DNA of 64,000 nt. Origin: Pagrus major (Eukaryota > Chordata > Actinopteri > Spariformes > Sparidae). Shown here one piece after another: positions 35,346 through 47,558 of the stretch; the first letter of the stretch is position 1, and each line of letters starts with the position of its first letter. The stretch covers positions 1,872,033 through 1,936,032 of the forward strand of contig NC_133216.1 of the NCBI RefSeq assembly GCF_040436345.1, in the 5' to 3' direction. A model generated the notes under the pieces. It searched no databases, was not told the DNA's origin, and saw only the letters and a program-made list of their open reading frames with translations. The position numbers and the translations under genes were made by a program.

Positions 35346-36370
35346 TCACATTAAGTGCCAAGGGACTTTTACATGTCTGACCTGTAAAGCTCTGAATTTA
35401 AAAACAGTGCACATACTTTTTTTCTCTGCTTTGTTTATTTAGCTTTCACAATAGAAAAATAAACTATAAAATGAACAGTGCACCTTTTAAATCTTAGAGG
35501 TGGTCGTTTGATTCTCGTGAACTGCCTCTGCTTTAACGGCCGCGGTTAAACCTTTTTAACAAAGAGCATTTTTGTGCTTACCAACAGACATAACTAATGA
35601 AAGGACTTGTTTGAAATGTCCATAAAAATGTCATTAAATTTAATGCGTTTAGGTGGAGCTGTTAATGCCACTAGTAATCAGAAAAACAGCCCAAAGAATT
35701 AATAACTAAGTAAATGAGACATTATTCACATTTATTTACACGTAGCCTATTCATTGTGACACTTCTGTCCGAAGCAACATATCGACTAATATGTCAAGAA
35801 ACACCCTAAAACCTTCCCCGCTTTCAAACAAACTGTTTCTGTGTGAAGTAGATTTGCACCTTTACTAGAACGTGTCACATAAAAACCTTGTTAATTAATA
35901 AAATTTTCCAAGTGGACAATTCTTCTGAGGAAAATGACTTTTATTTTTCTGTTTAAATAAATGCTATGATATCAGTTTATTCTCATAAAACTCTTGCTGG
36001 GTAAAAAGCAAACAATACTCATGCAACTCTCATGATGCTGGTTAATCTTTATACGCTTGTGTGTAGTTATTTAATATTTAATATATTATGCATTTCATGA
36101 ACAGAGCTCTGATTTCTGTTGATTTAAAGTTAATTAATCTTTTTATGCATTCTCTCCCCCCTGTTCTGTCTCTTTCCTGCCTCTCTCCATAATCTTCATC
36201 TATTCTCTTTCCTCTGTCCTTTCTTGCAGGCCCTCTGCAGGTGTCTTTGGTCCAGACTGGCAGGTGGATCAGGGCGAGACGGTCCTGGAGGGAGGTGAAA
36301 TTGGCCTCAGTTTCACACTGAGTTGTATTGGGCCGTCAGTAGAAGAGGTGGAGGAGGCGGAGGTGCAGCC

Positions 36371-39300
36371 ATGTCGGCCCCGTGGCGTGATGACGATGAC
36401 GAGTTAAGGACGGGAGGAGTGAAAGGAGGGTTGAAGGCCAAACCGAGGTTCTCCTTCACTGAGGTCAAAATGCTGCTGGAGGCCGTGAAGAGGAACAGAT
36501 ACATCATCCTCAGTGAGTAGGAAAGACTGTGTGTTTGTTGGCGTTGTTCAGTTCGATCTTTGGGGTGCCGCTCATCCAAACCTTGTAGAAAGCAGTGTGA
36601 TTTATTTTATACACTAAGCTTATCGTCTTCCGTCTTGCAGGATAAGAGGAGTGAACTTTGGTTATTGTTTATTTCTTTACTTGGATCAGATCCAGCTAAG
36701 AACATGTGAAACAGATTTGGTTCTGATATCAGACTTGTGAAGTGAAAAGAGTCGCTGGTTCTGGGAATGTTTTTTGTTGCCATTTCTTTTGTTTGTTGTA
36801 TTTATATCCTCAAAGTAGCTTAACACAGAAACATGGGAGTCTCCTGGATAGTGTAATGATCCTATATGTTTGTTATGAACACCACTGTAAGGTATTAACT
36901 TTTGTTCCTTAGTAATTATGGTTGATCAGTTTGCTAGATTCATCCATGATTGGATGGTTTTCAGAGAGACGCTGCTCTGGAGTCAAAGTTGATTTTAATG
37001 TCCTCAGCCTTGTTGTTGCTTTAACGTCTTATCAGAGAAACAGATATTTTATAACTCGAGCTGCATAATTTATTGAAATATTATCGAACTCGCAAGTACA
37101 TGATCGAAATTGTAAAAAACAGATGTTTGATCATTTGAAATGTGTGACAAAACAGCATTATAATGAGGTACTGCAGAGATGCCACAGTATGTACGACCAT
37201 GTTAGTGTGGTACTGACTCGAACGGGGCTGCGTGATATTGATATAAACTGACTTGGTGACATTTTGGTTTTCTGCGACTATGAAATGAAATAAAAAAAAA
37301 CAGGTGTTCACAAGATTAATTTGGAAATCTCTGTGGGAATAATCGTTCTGGAGTGATCATGGTTATTTTGTAGGGAAGTGCTTTTTATTAAACAACCAAA
37401 ACATGCTCTGCTTTGTTTCATAAACTGGGCAAGAATGATTGTGACTGGTGGTTTGCAGTGGATGAAGAGCCCGCATGTCATCAAATCTTCTCAAGAACCC
37501 TTAAATCAGACTAAATTGTGTTTTATCAGACAGACTTCTCGAGTAGATTAATCATGGACAATGAGAAGTGTGCAAGTTTTCTTTTGTATCAAGCTGCAAA
37601 AATGTTGTCTGTGGTTGCTGCTTTTGGTGAGCTGAGACTGAAGTTTTGTTTATCTGGTTGCAGTTCAGATGTCGGATGTTGGCAGTTTGGGTTTCTGGGT
37701 CTAACACATCTTCTGTCCCTTGTAGGGAAGTTTAACCAGGGAGTGTCGGCTGAAACCAAGAAACAGACGTGGGCCGAGATCACGAATCAGATCAACGGTC
37801 TGGGAGAGAATCACAGAGAGGTTTGTTATTGTCATCTTACTGATACAACATGTGAGAACTGACAGCCTTTTTTCACTGTATAAATGTGAGGTATACAGTT
37901 TGTATTTAAATGTGTTTTCACATGCAGTCCTTTAAACAAGGATGTGTCTTTGTGGAACAAAACATTTGTCAGCAGGTTGTGACGAAATTTTATTTGAATA
38001 ATTTCTCAAGGCCTTTCAAGGAAACACAGAAGAGAAAATAAAATACGGTTTATTAAAGTAATATTTCATTTTTATTTTCTATGCTGAAGGATTAGTACTT
38101 CAGTTCATAATTTTCAACAAGTAAAAAAATGTTTTTCGTCCAACCAACCATTTAAAACCCGAAGATGTTTGTGTGTTTGTTGTGAGTCCTCGATAAACGA
38201 CTAATTTATCAGCGAAATTACTGGCAATCATTTTTCTGTTCATTGACTAATCCACTCGTAGTAGTAGTGGCAGTAGTAGAAGCAGGGTCCTATATGTAAA
38301 GGATGTCAGTCATCACAGCAGTGTACTTTAAAGGAGGTTTTATTTTCTCACAGGTGCGTCAGATCATGAAGAAGTGGGCGGACCTCAAATGTGATGGAAA
38401 GCGACGCATCGTGGCCCTCCGGGGGCCCAATGGCAGCAACCTGAGGAAGAAGAACTTAGGCCCTGTGGAGAGGATGGTCCATAAGATACTGATGATGAGT
38501 CCTCGAGGAGGTGAGGAGAAGAGAGTCGCACACCGTCTGTCAGATCTAGTTTTACCAGGCGAACGTGAATTTATGGCAGGGCTTTTGTTGTGAAAGCGTT
38601 GTATCGTACAGGGTTTCAGCAGATCCTTAAAAACTAAAAAAATCCAATAATCAGAATTTTAGGCCTTAAAATATCTTAAAAGTGATTGGATTAATGAGTT
38701 AACATTACTTTTATAACCTTTAATTATCAGTCTCATTTTTAAATGTGTTTTTAGGGAAAGAAATGTGTCCTTATCACGCTGTTACCAGATGAAGCTGACA
38801 TTGAATTAGTCACCACTGATTCAAACCGCAGCCCAGTCAGAATTCACTGGAGCACATCTGGCTACTCTGTCGTGATGTGGTTTATTGGCTCTCACCAAAA
38901 AAATATCTGCTTGTAGAAATAAGGCAAAAAATATATGTATGTTCATTTTCTTTTATTTAAGACGGGAAAGTGCAAGTCCAACAAGATCATGGTTAAAGTC
39001 TGTTGAAAATAAAAAAATTGCCTCAATGAAATCTACGTTAAACAAAAAACATAAAGGTCCGACTAGAAAAGAGACTGTATGGACAAATAATGTTTATTTA
39101 GTTGAATCAAAGTGTCATCATTTCTCCTCCATCAACCAGTTTTGATTTGTTGGTTCTCAGATGGCGGCAGTGATCCTGAGTTTGGTGAAGAAGAGGATTT
39201 TTCAAAGCTTTACAGTAAAGGGCCAAACCCTAGCTACTCCTACCTCAACCTGACAGACTCCTCCTACTCCTTACCTGGTGGATCCTCCTTCGACATTTCT

Positions 39301-42300
39301 CCTCTGTCCTCACCAGAGAAAGAACTTGGTAAGTAGCGCTGAATACTAAGAAAAGTGTGTGCACCAGTGACATGGCAGGAAAGTGACTTGTGTACATTAC
39401 ACTAATATGAATATACTCAATATCTCTACATAGACTGCTCATATACGTCATCAAGCTAAAACTAGAGTAAGATCACAATCGCTGTGTTTTCCTGGTGGGA
39501 AACCTAAAAAAAAAATTTGTAATGCAGAAGTTTCAGAAAAACATTTTAACAAAAGAAAGTTGCAGAAGCTCTGAGAGGCAAGTGACGAGAAGTTTTTCTT
39601 TCTGGTGATCCATTTTCTACATCATTTTCTCTCCTGTGTTTATGACTTAGGAACTGGTGGAAAACATTTTGACAGGATAATCTTCCTCAATTTATTTTTC
39701 CATCTGCGAAAATGCGTTGGAAAAAAATGATCTTTTTCTTGTGTGAAACCAGGTGAAAACATTTTTCAGGAGAAACCAATTTTTTCCCCCCACAGAAATT
39801 GAGAAAGATTAAAATTGGGAAAATGTTTTTTGTGGGAAAAAAATCAGGAGGAAAAAATGTGTGAAACAAAGTAAAAAAAGTTATTTTGGGAGAAAACTTT
39901 TTTTTTTTTGTTGTTCCCTACGTGAAACTGAGTGAGTGAAACATTTTGTTGGAAGATTTAGTTTCGTCTGTTTTCATGAGTGAAATCAAGTGAAAAAAAA
40001 ATGAGGTTTTAGATTTTTCTTTTTCCTGAAATTCTGAAAAAAATTGGGATTTTTCTTCTTTTTTTCGTTTGTGTAATTGAGTGAAAAAAAATGAAAACAA
40101 AATCTTCCAAAAATATTTTCTCATGAAAATGTTTTTTTCACTTAGTTTCAGAAACAAACAAAAAAAAAATCCCCAATTTTTTTCTTTAGGAAAAAAATTG
40201 TTTTACAGATGGAAAAAGCAACTTCGAAACATTATCCTCGCAAAACTTTTTTTCCACCAGTTCCCAAATCATAAACACAGCAGAGAGAACAATTAGATCA
40301 GACTTTATTGAAAATGGATCACTAGAAAATAAAAATCTTCACTTGCTCTTCAGGGCTTCTGTAATAAGTACATTTAACATCAGATACTTTAAGACCTTCA
40401 CTCACATACAATCAGTATGAGTGTCTTTCACTTTTACAACACTGTTTATTTGTCGTATGTGGAGTCGTTGCTTGGATGAAGATCCACAGGAAACACTTTC
40501 CAATCAGGCAGTCAAAAAACTTTAATTGCAAAGAAAAGCAGGAAAAAAAAGTTTATGAAGATCAACAAAGACAGTCGGGCATTAATAGGATATTTAACAG
40601 CATGAAAGAAAAAGTCTGTTGTAGATGACTAAGATTAGTTGTGAACATTAGAGACTTTTTAGGGTCACAGCATCAAAAATATATGAAGTACTTTGTTAAA
40701 TATCTTAATTGGTAAACAACCATTAATATGAAAAGATGAAAGAAAACTAAGAACAGGTTAATTTAACATCTGAACAAGAACCCCGACTGAGAACACAAAG
40801 GAGAAGATGTTAACACAAGACCAAGTGCAATATGAACCATTTGTGACTCTTTGAAGGGATTTCACTCCAGAACGCTCTTCAAAGTTTGTTTACCCTCAAT
40901 TTAAGTATAATTCAAGAACGTGACCCACATTTGATCAAATACTGATGGTTTGTCCTCGAGCCATGCTGAGATTCATCAGAAGTCTACTGAAGTAAAACGC
41001 TCCTCCTTACGCCAAAGAACAGGAAAACATCCACAACACAAAATAAATAGTATGAACTGACTAAGTTCATTTTAATGAAGAGTAAAACAAATAGAAGTCT
41101 TCAGACATTTTGTGAGTTTTATTCCGCTTTGAAACAAACATGAAAACGATAACCGAGACACAGACTGCAGAGCTCACAGTTTATTTACAGAGTGAAAACC
41201 TCAGCGATGGCAGAGAGAGTCAGCAGTTTGATTTGATGCATGTTTGAAGTTTTCCTTCACACATCGACTGTTGCTGAGCCCTCCATGGTGATGTGACGTT
41301 GTCGTGTTTTGCAGGCGATCCGTTCCATTCCTCCTCCGACTTTGACTTGGACCTGGCTGAGGATGGAGGTAAGAACGTAGTTTTATTCAGCTCGTATATT
41401 CACACTGTTTGGTTCTGGATCATCTTCAGCGAACATTTAAATTCAGATGAAAGAAGCATATGAGATGGATTTGTTGGTGCTACAAGATGATTGTAGTGAT
41501 GATTTTATAAGTCATCACTCAATTTTACAGAATCTTAAATGTTGGTGAATGAAGCATCATAGTTGAAAATAACTTTAATTTTCTTACACATTAAAGAATT
41601 ATCCAATGAGATCATCAGTAAGGAACAAAGACAAAATAATCGTCTAAATGATGTGAAATTGTGTCTTTTATTGTAAAATTTTAGAATTTCGATTAGTTTG
41701 CAGGTAAAGTTCATGAAAATCAGAATTGGTAACGTTACGCAAACTGGATCTGTTGAGATTTGGAGCTTTTCTGAGGCTTCTTATAAAACTAATGAGAAAA
41801 AACCCCAAACGGAAATAAATTATCACAACATCTAACAAATGTTGTTTCCCCTGTGGCTTCGTGCAGTGACTAATAGGTTTGAGGTAAAGCTGATGAAGAA
41901 AACCTCGCATTGATTTTAGTTTAAACAACAAGTAACTTTTTTAAACCAAAGAAATGATTCCTGTACGGAGGCCATGAGCGGCAGGTTAAGTAAAGTTTTT
42001 TTTGGTGATCCATTTTCTAAGTCTGATCTAAATGGTTTCCTCTCCTGTAATTACAACTTGAGAACTGGTAGAAAAAAGTGGCTAGAAATTTGTTTCTTAG
42101 TTCCTAAAAAAAATGTTTCTTTGGACAATTTCTTTCCTCGGTTCATCTGCGAAACGAGAAAAAAAAAAATTCCTGGAGGAAATGTTTTTCCCCCCGTATG
42201 AAAAGTTTTTTTTCCACATGGGGGATGAAAAAATAAAAACATTGTTTGAAGAAAATTTTCAATAAATCTAACTTGTGGATTTTTGAAAAATTCTAACTTT

Positions 42301-43591
42301 TTCTGAAAATGTGTTCTTGAATTCATAGGTGGAAAAAAAATTAGGAACTTAGATTGTGCTGTATCATAGGGAGCTGGACTTGTTTGAGTTTCTTGAAGAC
42401 GTTTCTTCAGGTCTAACTAACTGGAGGGGACCTGCAGGCTTTTAAACTCTGTGTGGGAGTGTCCTTACAGAGTCGTTGGTCAAACCGGCCTTCGTGTGGG
42501 TTTCTAAAGCTAGCTGAAACCCACATGAAGGCCGGTTTGAGTCCAGTTAGCTACGATACAGCACCTAGACTTAACCTGGATTACTGAGAACCTTCATCAA
42601 CATGTTAGATTATGCTCGCAAAACCTTTTTCCCACCAGTGTTCAAGGCTTAAACAGTTTAGATCCGATTTAGAAATCGGATCGCCAAAAATAAAAACATG
42701 TCTTGGTCCATGTTCCTGTGATGATGACTGCTCACCGGACACTGTTCTCTCTCTCATCCACCAGATCGTACGATGGATTTTGATGAAAATGACGACCCCA
42801 TGTTCTCCTACTCTTCTAATCTCGCCCCGCCCGCCGCCTCCCTGGACCCCCTGCCTGACGACGTCACGCCGAGGGTTAAGCCGGTCCACACCTACTCCCG
42901 AAACAACAACAACAACCAGAACCACACCGCGCCCTCCAGACCTCCACCTGGACCCTCTTCCTCTGTGGCCTCCACCTCCTCTGTGTTCCCCTCTGATGCC
43001 GACACCGCCTCGGCTGCTGCGCCTCCCCCGTCACACTCCCCCTCAAGCTCCACCCTCACTGCCTCCTCTGTCCCTGCGTCCTCCTCCTCTTCTTCCTCCT
43101 CACTTCCTACCCCACCTGCCTCTAAATCTGATGCAGCCAATGACTCTCGCCCTGCGCCCTCCACTTCCTCGCTCCCACCACCACCTCCTGCTCCTCCCGT
43201 GTCATCCTCTGCTGCTCCCACCTCCAACTCTCATCAACCTCCACCCTCCAGCTCAGGCTCAAACCCATGTGACCCTCTCCCAGCCGGGGCGTCCTCTCGC
43301 AGGGCCCAGGACCACGTGGCCCAGATGGCCTCTCAGAGCCTCCAGCAGCAGCGGGCCAGCAGGATGCTCCTGACCTCGGTGTCTCAGTCTCTGGAGATGT
43401 TGGCTCAGTCGGTCCAGCTGCTGGTGGAGAGCCAGCAGGAGTTTGTGCAGGAGTCTCTGCTGCTGCAGAGGGAGACGGTGGACATCCTGAGGGACTTCTC
43501 CAACACCGCGCTCACTATGCTGAGAGACAAAGCCAACGCTGGACAGCTGGCGACACATCATCATCATCATCACCCGGCGTCACGCTTCTGA
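36371..43591 (+). CDS. Myb/SANT-like DNA-binding protein with Pro/Ser-rich centre
   Basis: Six coding exons: 36371-36512, 37726-37820, 38354-38510, 39161-39328, 41315-41368, 42765-43591. They give 480 residues. Residues about 23-105 form a Myb/SANT-like (Myb_DNA-bind_5 type) domain: KPRFSFTEVKMLLEAVKRNR, NQGVSAETKKQTWAEITNQI and REVRQIMKKWADLKCDGKRR, as in NAIF1, MYPOP and related transposase-derived regulators. An acidic region (FGEEEDFSKLY, DFDLDLAEDG) follows, then Asn, Ser, Pro and Ala runs encoded by the large last exon, then a Gln/Leu-rich predicted helix (AQSVQLLVESQQEFVQESLL) and a six-His run just before the stop. A nuclear DNA-binding regulator is likely. The exact orthologue is not recognised. 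Confidence 0.88.
39593..40343. mobile_element. Large fold-back element, copy 1
   Basis: Left arm ('ggtgatccattttctacatc', 'gaactggtggaaaac', 'tccatctgcgaaaa') is the reverse complement of the right arm ('tttttccaccagttcccaaa', 'gaaaatggatcactagaaaa'). The centre is dense in A and T runs. No coding capacity. Lies in the intron after exon 4 of the Myb/SANT gene. Confidence 0.75.
40344..41314 (+). other. Intron remainder of the Myb/SANT gene: nothing seen
   Basis: AT-rich intron sequence between the fold-back element and coding exon 5. No exon, RNA or repeat structure was recognised. Confidence 0.5.
41985..42697. mobile_element. Large fold-back element, copy 2, with a nested insertion
   Basis: The arm at 42000 ('tttggtgatccattttctaa', 'gagaactggtagaaaa') pairs with 42615-42697 ('ctcgcaaaacctttttccca', 'gatttagaaatcggatcgcc'). 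It is the same family as 39593-40343. A second element (42357-42563) lies inside it. The right end stops 67 bases before the acceptor of the last coding exon. Confidence 0.7.
42357..42563. mobile_element. Nested MITE with an internal hairpin
   Basis: Ends TGCTGTATCATAG...CTGGACT and AGTCCAGTTAGCTACGATAC are inverted repeats. Inside, 42480-42504 and 42516-42540 form a 25 bp stem with one G-U type difference and an 11 base loop. Confidence 0.7.
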
Positions 43592-45840
43592 AAACCGAGA
43601 GAAACAATCTGCTAGTTTGGATTTCAACATGAGCAGGAAGTGAAGAAAGTCGATCAGCCACCACGTGGAGTCCCTCTGATTTAATCACCCATCACGTCAG
43701 AAAAAAACCCAATAAAGAGACGGCTGATATTTGACTTTTGTAGCCGGTGTGGCTGCTGGACAGAAAAGTTGCTTTCCATCCCTGAAAATGGGACAAAACT
43801 TTGGCACAAACACATTCAGGCTGGGGGTAATAAAAACTTAAAATTTAGTGTATAAACTTGTTTTCCCTTTTTTTTTTTTTTTTACTCAAATAATGGTTAT
43901 AAGTTTACTACAAAAGTATGTGGCTTTGTTTTGTTTATTTTCATGTTAGTTCATTATTAGATTCCTTATACTTAGAAGTTTTTCATGCATCTCACTGAAT
44001 CCAGATAACAGGAGAGAGTTCAGTCCAGTCAGCTAAACAGCACATAATGGGGTTGGGCCGTAACATCATAACATCGTCATTTAAAAAAATTAGAAAATTA
44101 AGAAAATGGTTCGTCTCCATGTCCTGTTTTTTTTGTTTTCTTATTAATCCTGCCCAGTTTGGAGAACCAAAGACGCTCAGTTACATCACGGTTTCTTTTC
44201 TTATGTGTGTTTGATTCGCTTCGTCAGTACAGCTGGCGTCTGAGCTGAACGCAGCTTAGTTACAGACATGTAGTGCAAAGATGAAGACCTTTTAAAAACC
44301 CGGCCAGAATATTAATTTAACGTTTAAACATACTGTACTGTACGGAGTCTCTAACAGACGGTGGCAGCTGAGTTGAATGAACGGGTCCAGCGCGGGTTGA
44401 AAACACATCGTTATCTACAGAACGTCTCCTGTATGAGATGGCTGCATCGTCACTACGCTGATAATCGGCTCATGGGTCGGATCTCTTCCCCTCCGAGTCG
44501 AGTCTTGACTGATCACTGAATGTTTTCTTTGATGATTATCTTGGTGAAGGTCTCCCAGCAGAAACACTGAGCTGTAGGTCACGATATCTTCGGCTATATA
44601 TTAATGTGCCTAAATCTTTTTGTTCCTCTGTATTTCCTGTTTGTTATTAAATTGTGTTTCAAGCACGTATATGTAAACTTCTACGCAACCGCAGACCGAC
44701 TGACTGGATTGTGCTGATGTGTGGAGATGAAAACACATCATCATTTCACATGTTTACTTCCTGAGTGCACGGGGCCTGTTGGTTTAACCGGCTCACTGAA
44801 TTAAAGAAAATTAACTAACGTGGAGAAATCAATTAGAAAAATAAGTAACTTCCTCCAAAAGGATTAATAAAGTAATCCTCATTGTTGTACCAGGTATTTA
44901 ACCACTTTTGGTACAAAAATGAAGAAGTGAAGATCTGCTGGTGTCGTGTTTAAGTATTTAATTCTTATATCGTGCAGATAAATCAACTTACTTGTGTGTC
45001 GACTGGAGGAAGTCTGCACTTTGACTTTACATCCGTGCAAAACATCTTCTGTGGTTAGATCGTCTGGAGGGAGTTTGAACAGGCTGAAACTAATAATCTA
45101 ATAAAGAAACAGGAACAACTGAAGCTGAACGGTGTTTGAACATTAGAAAATCTACAGTAAACACAATAAAATGAATAAAAGGAGATGGATCGAGATAATA
45201 AAAACGCTTTGGAGACATTAGATTTATTTTTTAATCGACTAACGACTTTGTGTCACGCTCACTGTTACTTTTACAACCTGGATTTTTGTTGAAAGCTCTT
45301 CTCAAACTTTCTCTTTGGTTTTGGATGTTTTTTAATATTTGATTAATCTCTGTAGATGGAGCAGAAAACAAGTAAAACCTTTGTGACATGATTTGCCGTT
45401 TGGAAGCTATTAAATACGAAGCTGTGATGGAACAAGGTGAATTTTCTAACGTAGATTTAATGTAGAATAAAACTCGAGCTAACTTTGTCAGCCTCCTTTA
45501 ACCGGTCACGCATCAACTTTCTGTTTACTTTACGAGTGATTGTGGAAATATGTGTTTAAGTGCTTTCAAATATATACAGAATAGCAGTTTATGAAAAATA
45601 CTGGTGTATGTACGCACACCTATGCAGATCTCGCGCTCTGGAACAGACCAACGGAGGAACGAACACGACCGTCTGAGCCGAGAAACAGTTCAGTTCATGT
45701 AAATGTTAATTATTTCAGATGTTCGCTGTCTGACGACTGACTGACCAAACGACTCGTATCTTGTCTGCTGTGACTCCAGACTGTGTGATGTTTCCTACAA
45801 CCAAATCCTGAGAATAAAGATTTTATTATTAAAAGAGGAC
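43592..45840 (+). other. 3' UTR of the Myb/SANT gene
   Basis: No ORF of note. A first AATAAA lies at 43711-43716 and a second at 45813-45818, so a short and a 2.2 kb 3' UTR are both possible. Confidence 0.5.
45813..45818 (+). terminator. Distal poly(A) signal, Myb/SANT gene
   Basis: AATAAA followed by an AT-rich stretch and TGTGAGG. The proximal alternative is 43711-43716. Confidence 0.5.
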
Positions 45841-46472
45841 ACGTGTGAGGAGAGTCGTCTTTGTGTTATTGGGCAGAGTTTTTAAAAATGTTGTTTTCTT
45901 TCCTTATTATTTTATCAAACCATCATCCTGTCATCTGCTTTACTGAGAAGTCAACCTTCAGTATTATCACCATCTGTGTGCAGGAGCAGCGTCACAGGCA
46001 GCCTCATTTTACTGATTATTGCTCAACACAGATAAACATCATCGGCGTCTCATTTCGAGTAAACTGAAAGCTTTAAAATGGGGTCTTACTGTAATGTTGA
46101 GTTTTCTCTCTACCAGTAGGATGAGATTTCCACTCTCGTCCGGATGGCCCGTTCCAGTAACTAACCAGAGGTGCAGTGCCTGGAAATTAAATGAAATGGA
46201 CAGGTTTGTGTTAAAAGTATAATAAAAAGCACATAAAAACACCAGTATTACATCAGCACGTCCAGCAGGAAACGTGGGACTAATGATCAAAACCACATAA
46301 AACTGATGAGATGATTAAAAGGTGGAGAGGAAACAGCTCATCTCACCAGACGACCTTGTGTCTGTTGACGAGTTCGGCTGTCAGGATGTTAACGTCACAA
46401 CTTGAGCACCGCCGACTCGTACTGAACACTGAAAACTCCAACTGAAACGCCAAGATCTGTTTGAAGGGAAAG
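45841..46472. other. Spacer between the Myb/SANT gene and the MITE: nothing seen
   Basis: Small overlapping ORFs (45861, 46019, 46039 minus) have no domain, splice sites or composition typical of coding sequence. Confidence 0.5.
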
Positions 46473-47195
46473 TTCAAATGACAATTATCACTCATCATCT
46501 CCTCCCTCATGCTGATATAAAGTCAGGTGAAGTGTCGTAGTCCACAAAACATTTCTGGAGCTTCACAGTAAAACAGAGTTGCAGCGTTCTGCTTAACAAC
46601 TGAAGCAGCTGGAGAAAAACCAATCCAAGTCTCTGGAAGCCCTGAGATCCCAAACTGTGCCGTTAAAACACCTTCAGCAGGCATCTATATCAGAATAAGA
46701 CCATTAAATATTACTTTTACTATGAATATTACTTGAACTCTGACTTCTGACCTTTTTTCTTCTTCTGAGGACAATACATTTTCATGAAAACAAAAAGTTT
46801 CATACATAATCAAAAACCTTGATTTTTCCTGGAAAATACATTTTCACAAAAACAATCTCCTGAATTTTTTGTCTTCATTTGGTTTAAAACAAAAACAATT
46901 TTCTCCTAAAAAACTTTTGTTTTCCAAAAAATTCTCCTGAAAAACAAAAACAAAAAAACGTCTACAAATAAAAAAAAATCACGCGGTTTCACACATGAAC
47001 AAAAAACTTTTTTCTCCTGAAGACAAAACATTTTGATGAAAAAAAAAAAATCTCCCAGAAAAAGTTTTCCATCATTTGGCTCCAGAAATGTTTTGTGATC
47101 TAACGAACTTCACCTGACTTTCCATCGGAGTGGCGCTGAAAACAAAGACTGACTTTACATTATTTGGGTGAACTGTTCCTTTAAGAGCGCATTTT
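46473..47195. mobile_element. Palindromic MITE
   Basis: The left arm ('aaagtcaggtgaagtgtcgt', 'ccacaaaacatttctggagc') is mirrored at 47080-47125 ('tccagaaatgttttgtgatc', 'acttcacctgactttc'). The ends resemble 'aaagttcaaatgac' and 'gggtgaactgttcctttaag'. The AT-rich centre resembles the fold-back cores at 39.6 and 42.0 kb. Confidence 0.65.
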
Positions 47196-47558
47196 TTGCT
47201 AAATGATGTCAAATTAAAATTACAGACTTTGGCCTCAGGTTAGACACAGGCTGTGAGCCGGTGAATTAAAGACTGCTTCCTTCTTCTAAAGCTGGTTCAG
47301 GACTTTCAGAGGGAAGAAGGCAAAAAATGACGATGCCATGTCTCCTTGGATATTGATGACGCTCTATCTGAACTCATATTTTGCTACATAGATGCGCTGA
47401 GATATTACAGCTTCATGATGGCCCGAAGTAGAAGAGAACAGGAAGTAGATAAAACATTAAAGCAGAGGCATCCTGGGGGCTGAACCTGACTGCTGTCCTG
47501 ATAAAACCAGAGACAGCTGCACACTGACAGGCAGATTGAGACGACACGCTGACTGGAC

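Larger units (their letters stand above)
33241..36229 (+). other. Probable first intron of the Myb/SANT gene: no gene seen
   Basis: AT-rich, with dispersed repeats (34810-35345) and no convincing exon. The ORFs at 33880 and 34307 lack domain or splice support. Confidence 0.5.

Noticed and set aside
36313-36579. Minus-strand ORF opposite the first Myb/SANT exon
   Set aside because: Shadow of the coding exon; the plus strand has the Myb/SANT domain.
42612-43373. 253-residue Pro/Leu-rich ORF overlapping the last Myb/SANT exon
   Set aside because: It is an out-of-frame shadow of the 42765-43591 exon and crosses the acceptor.
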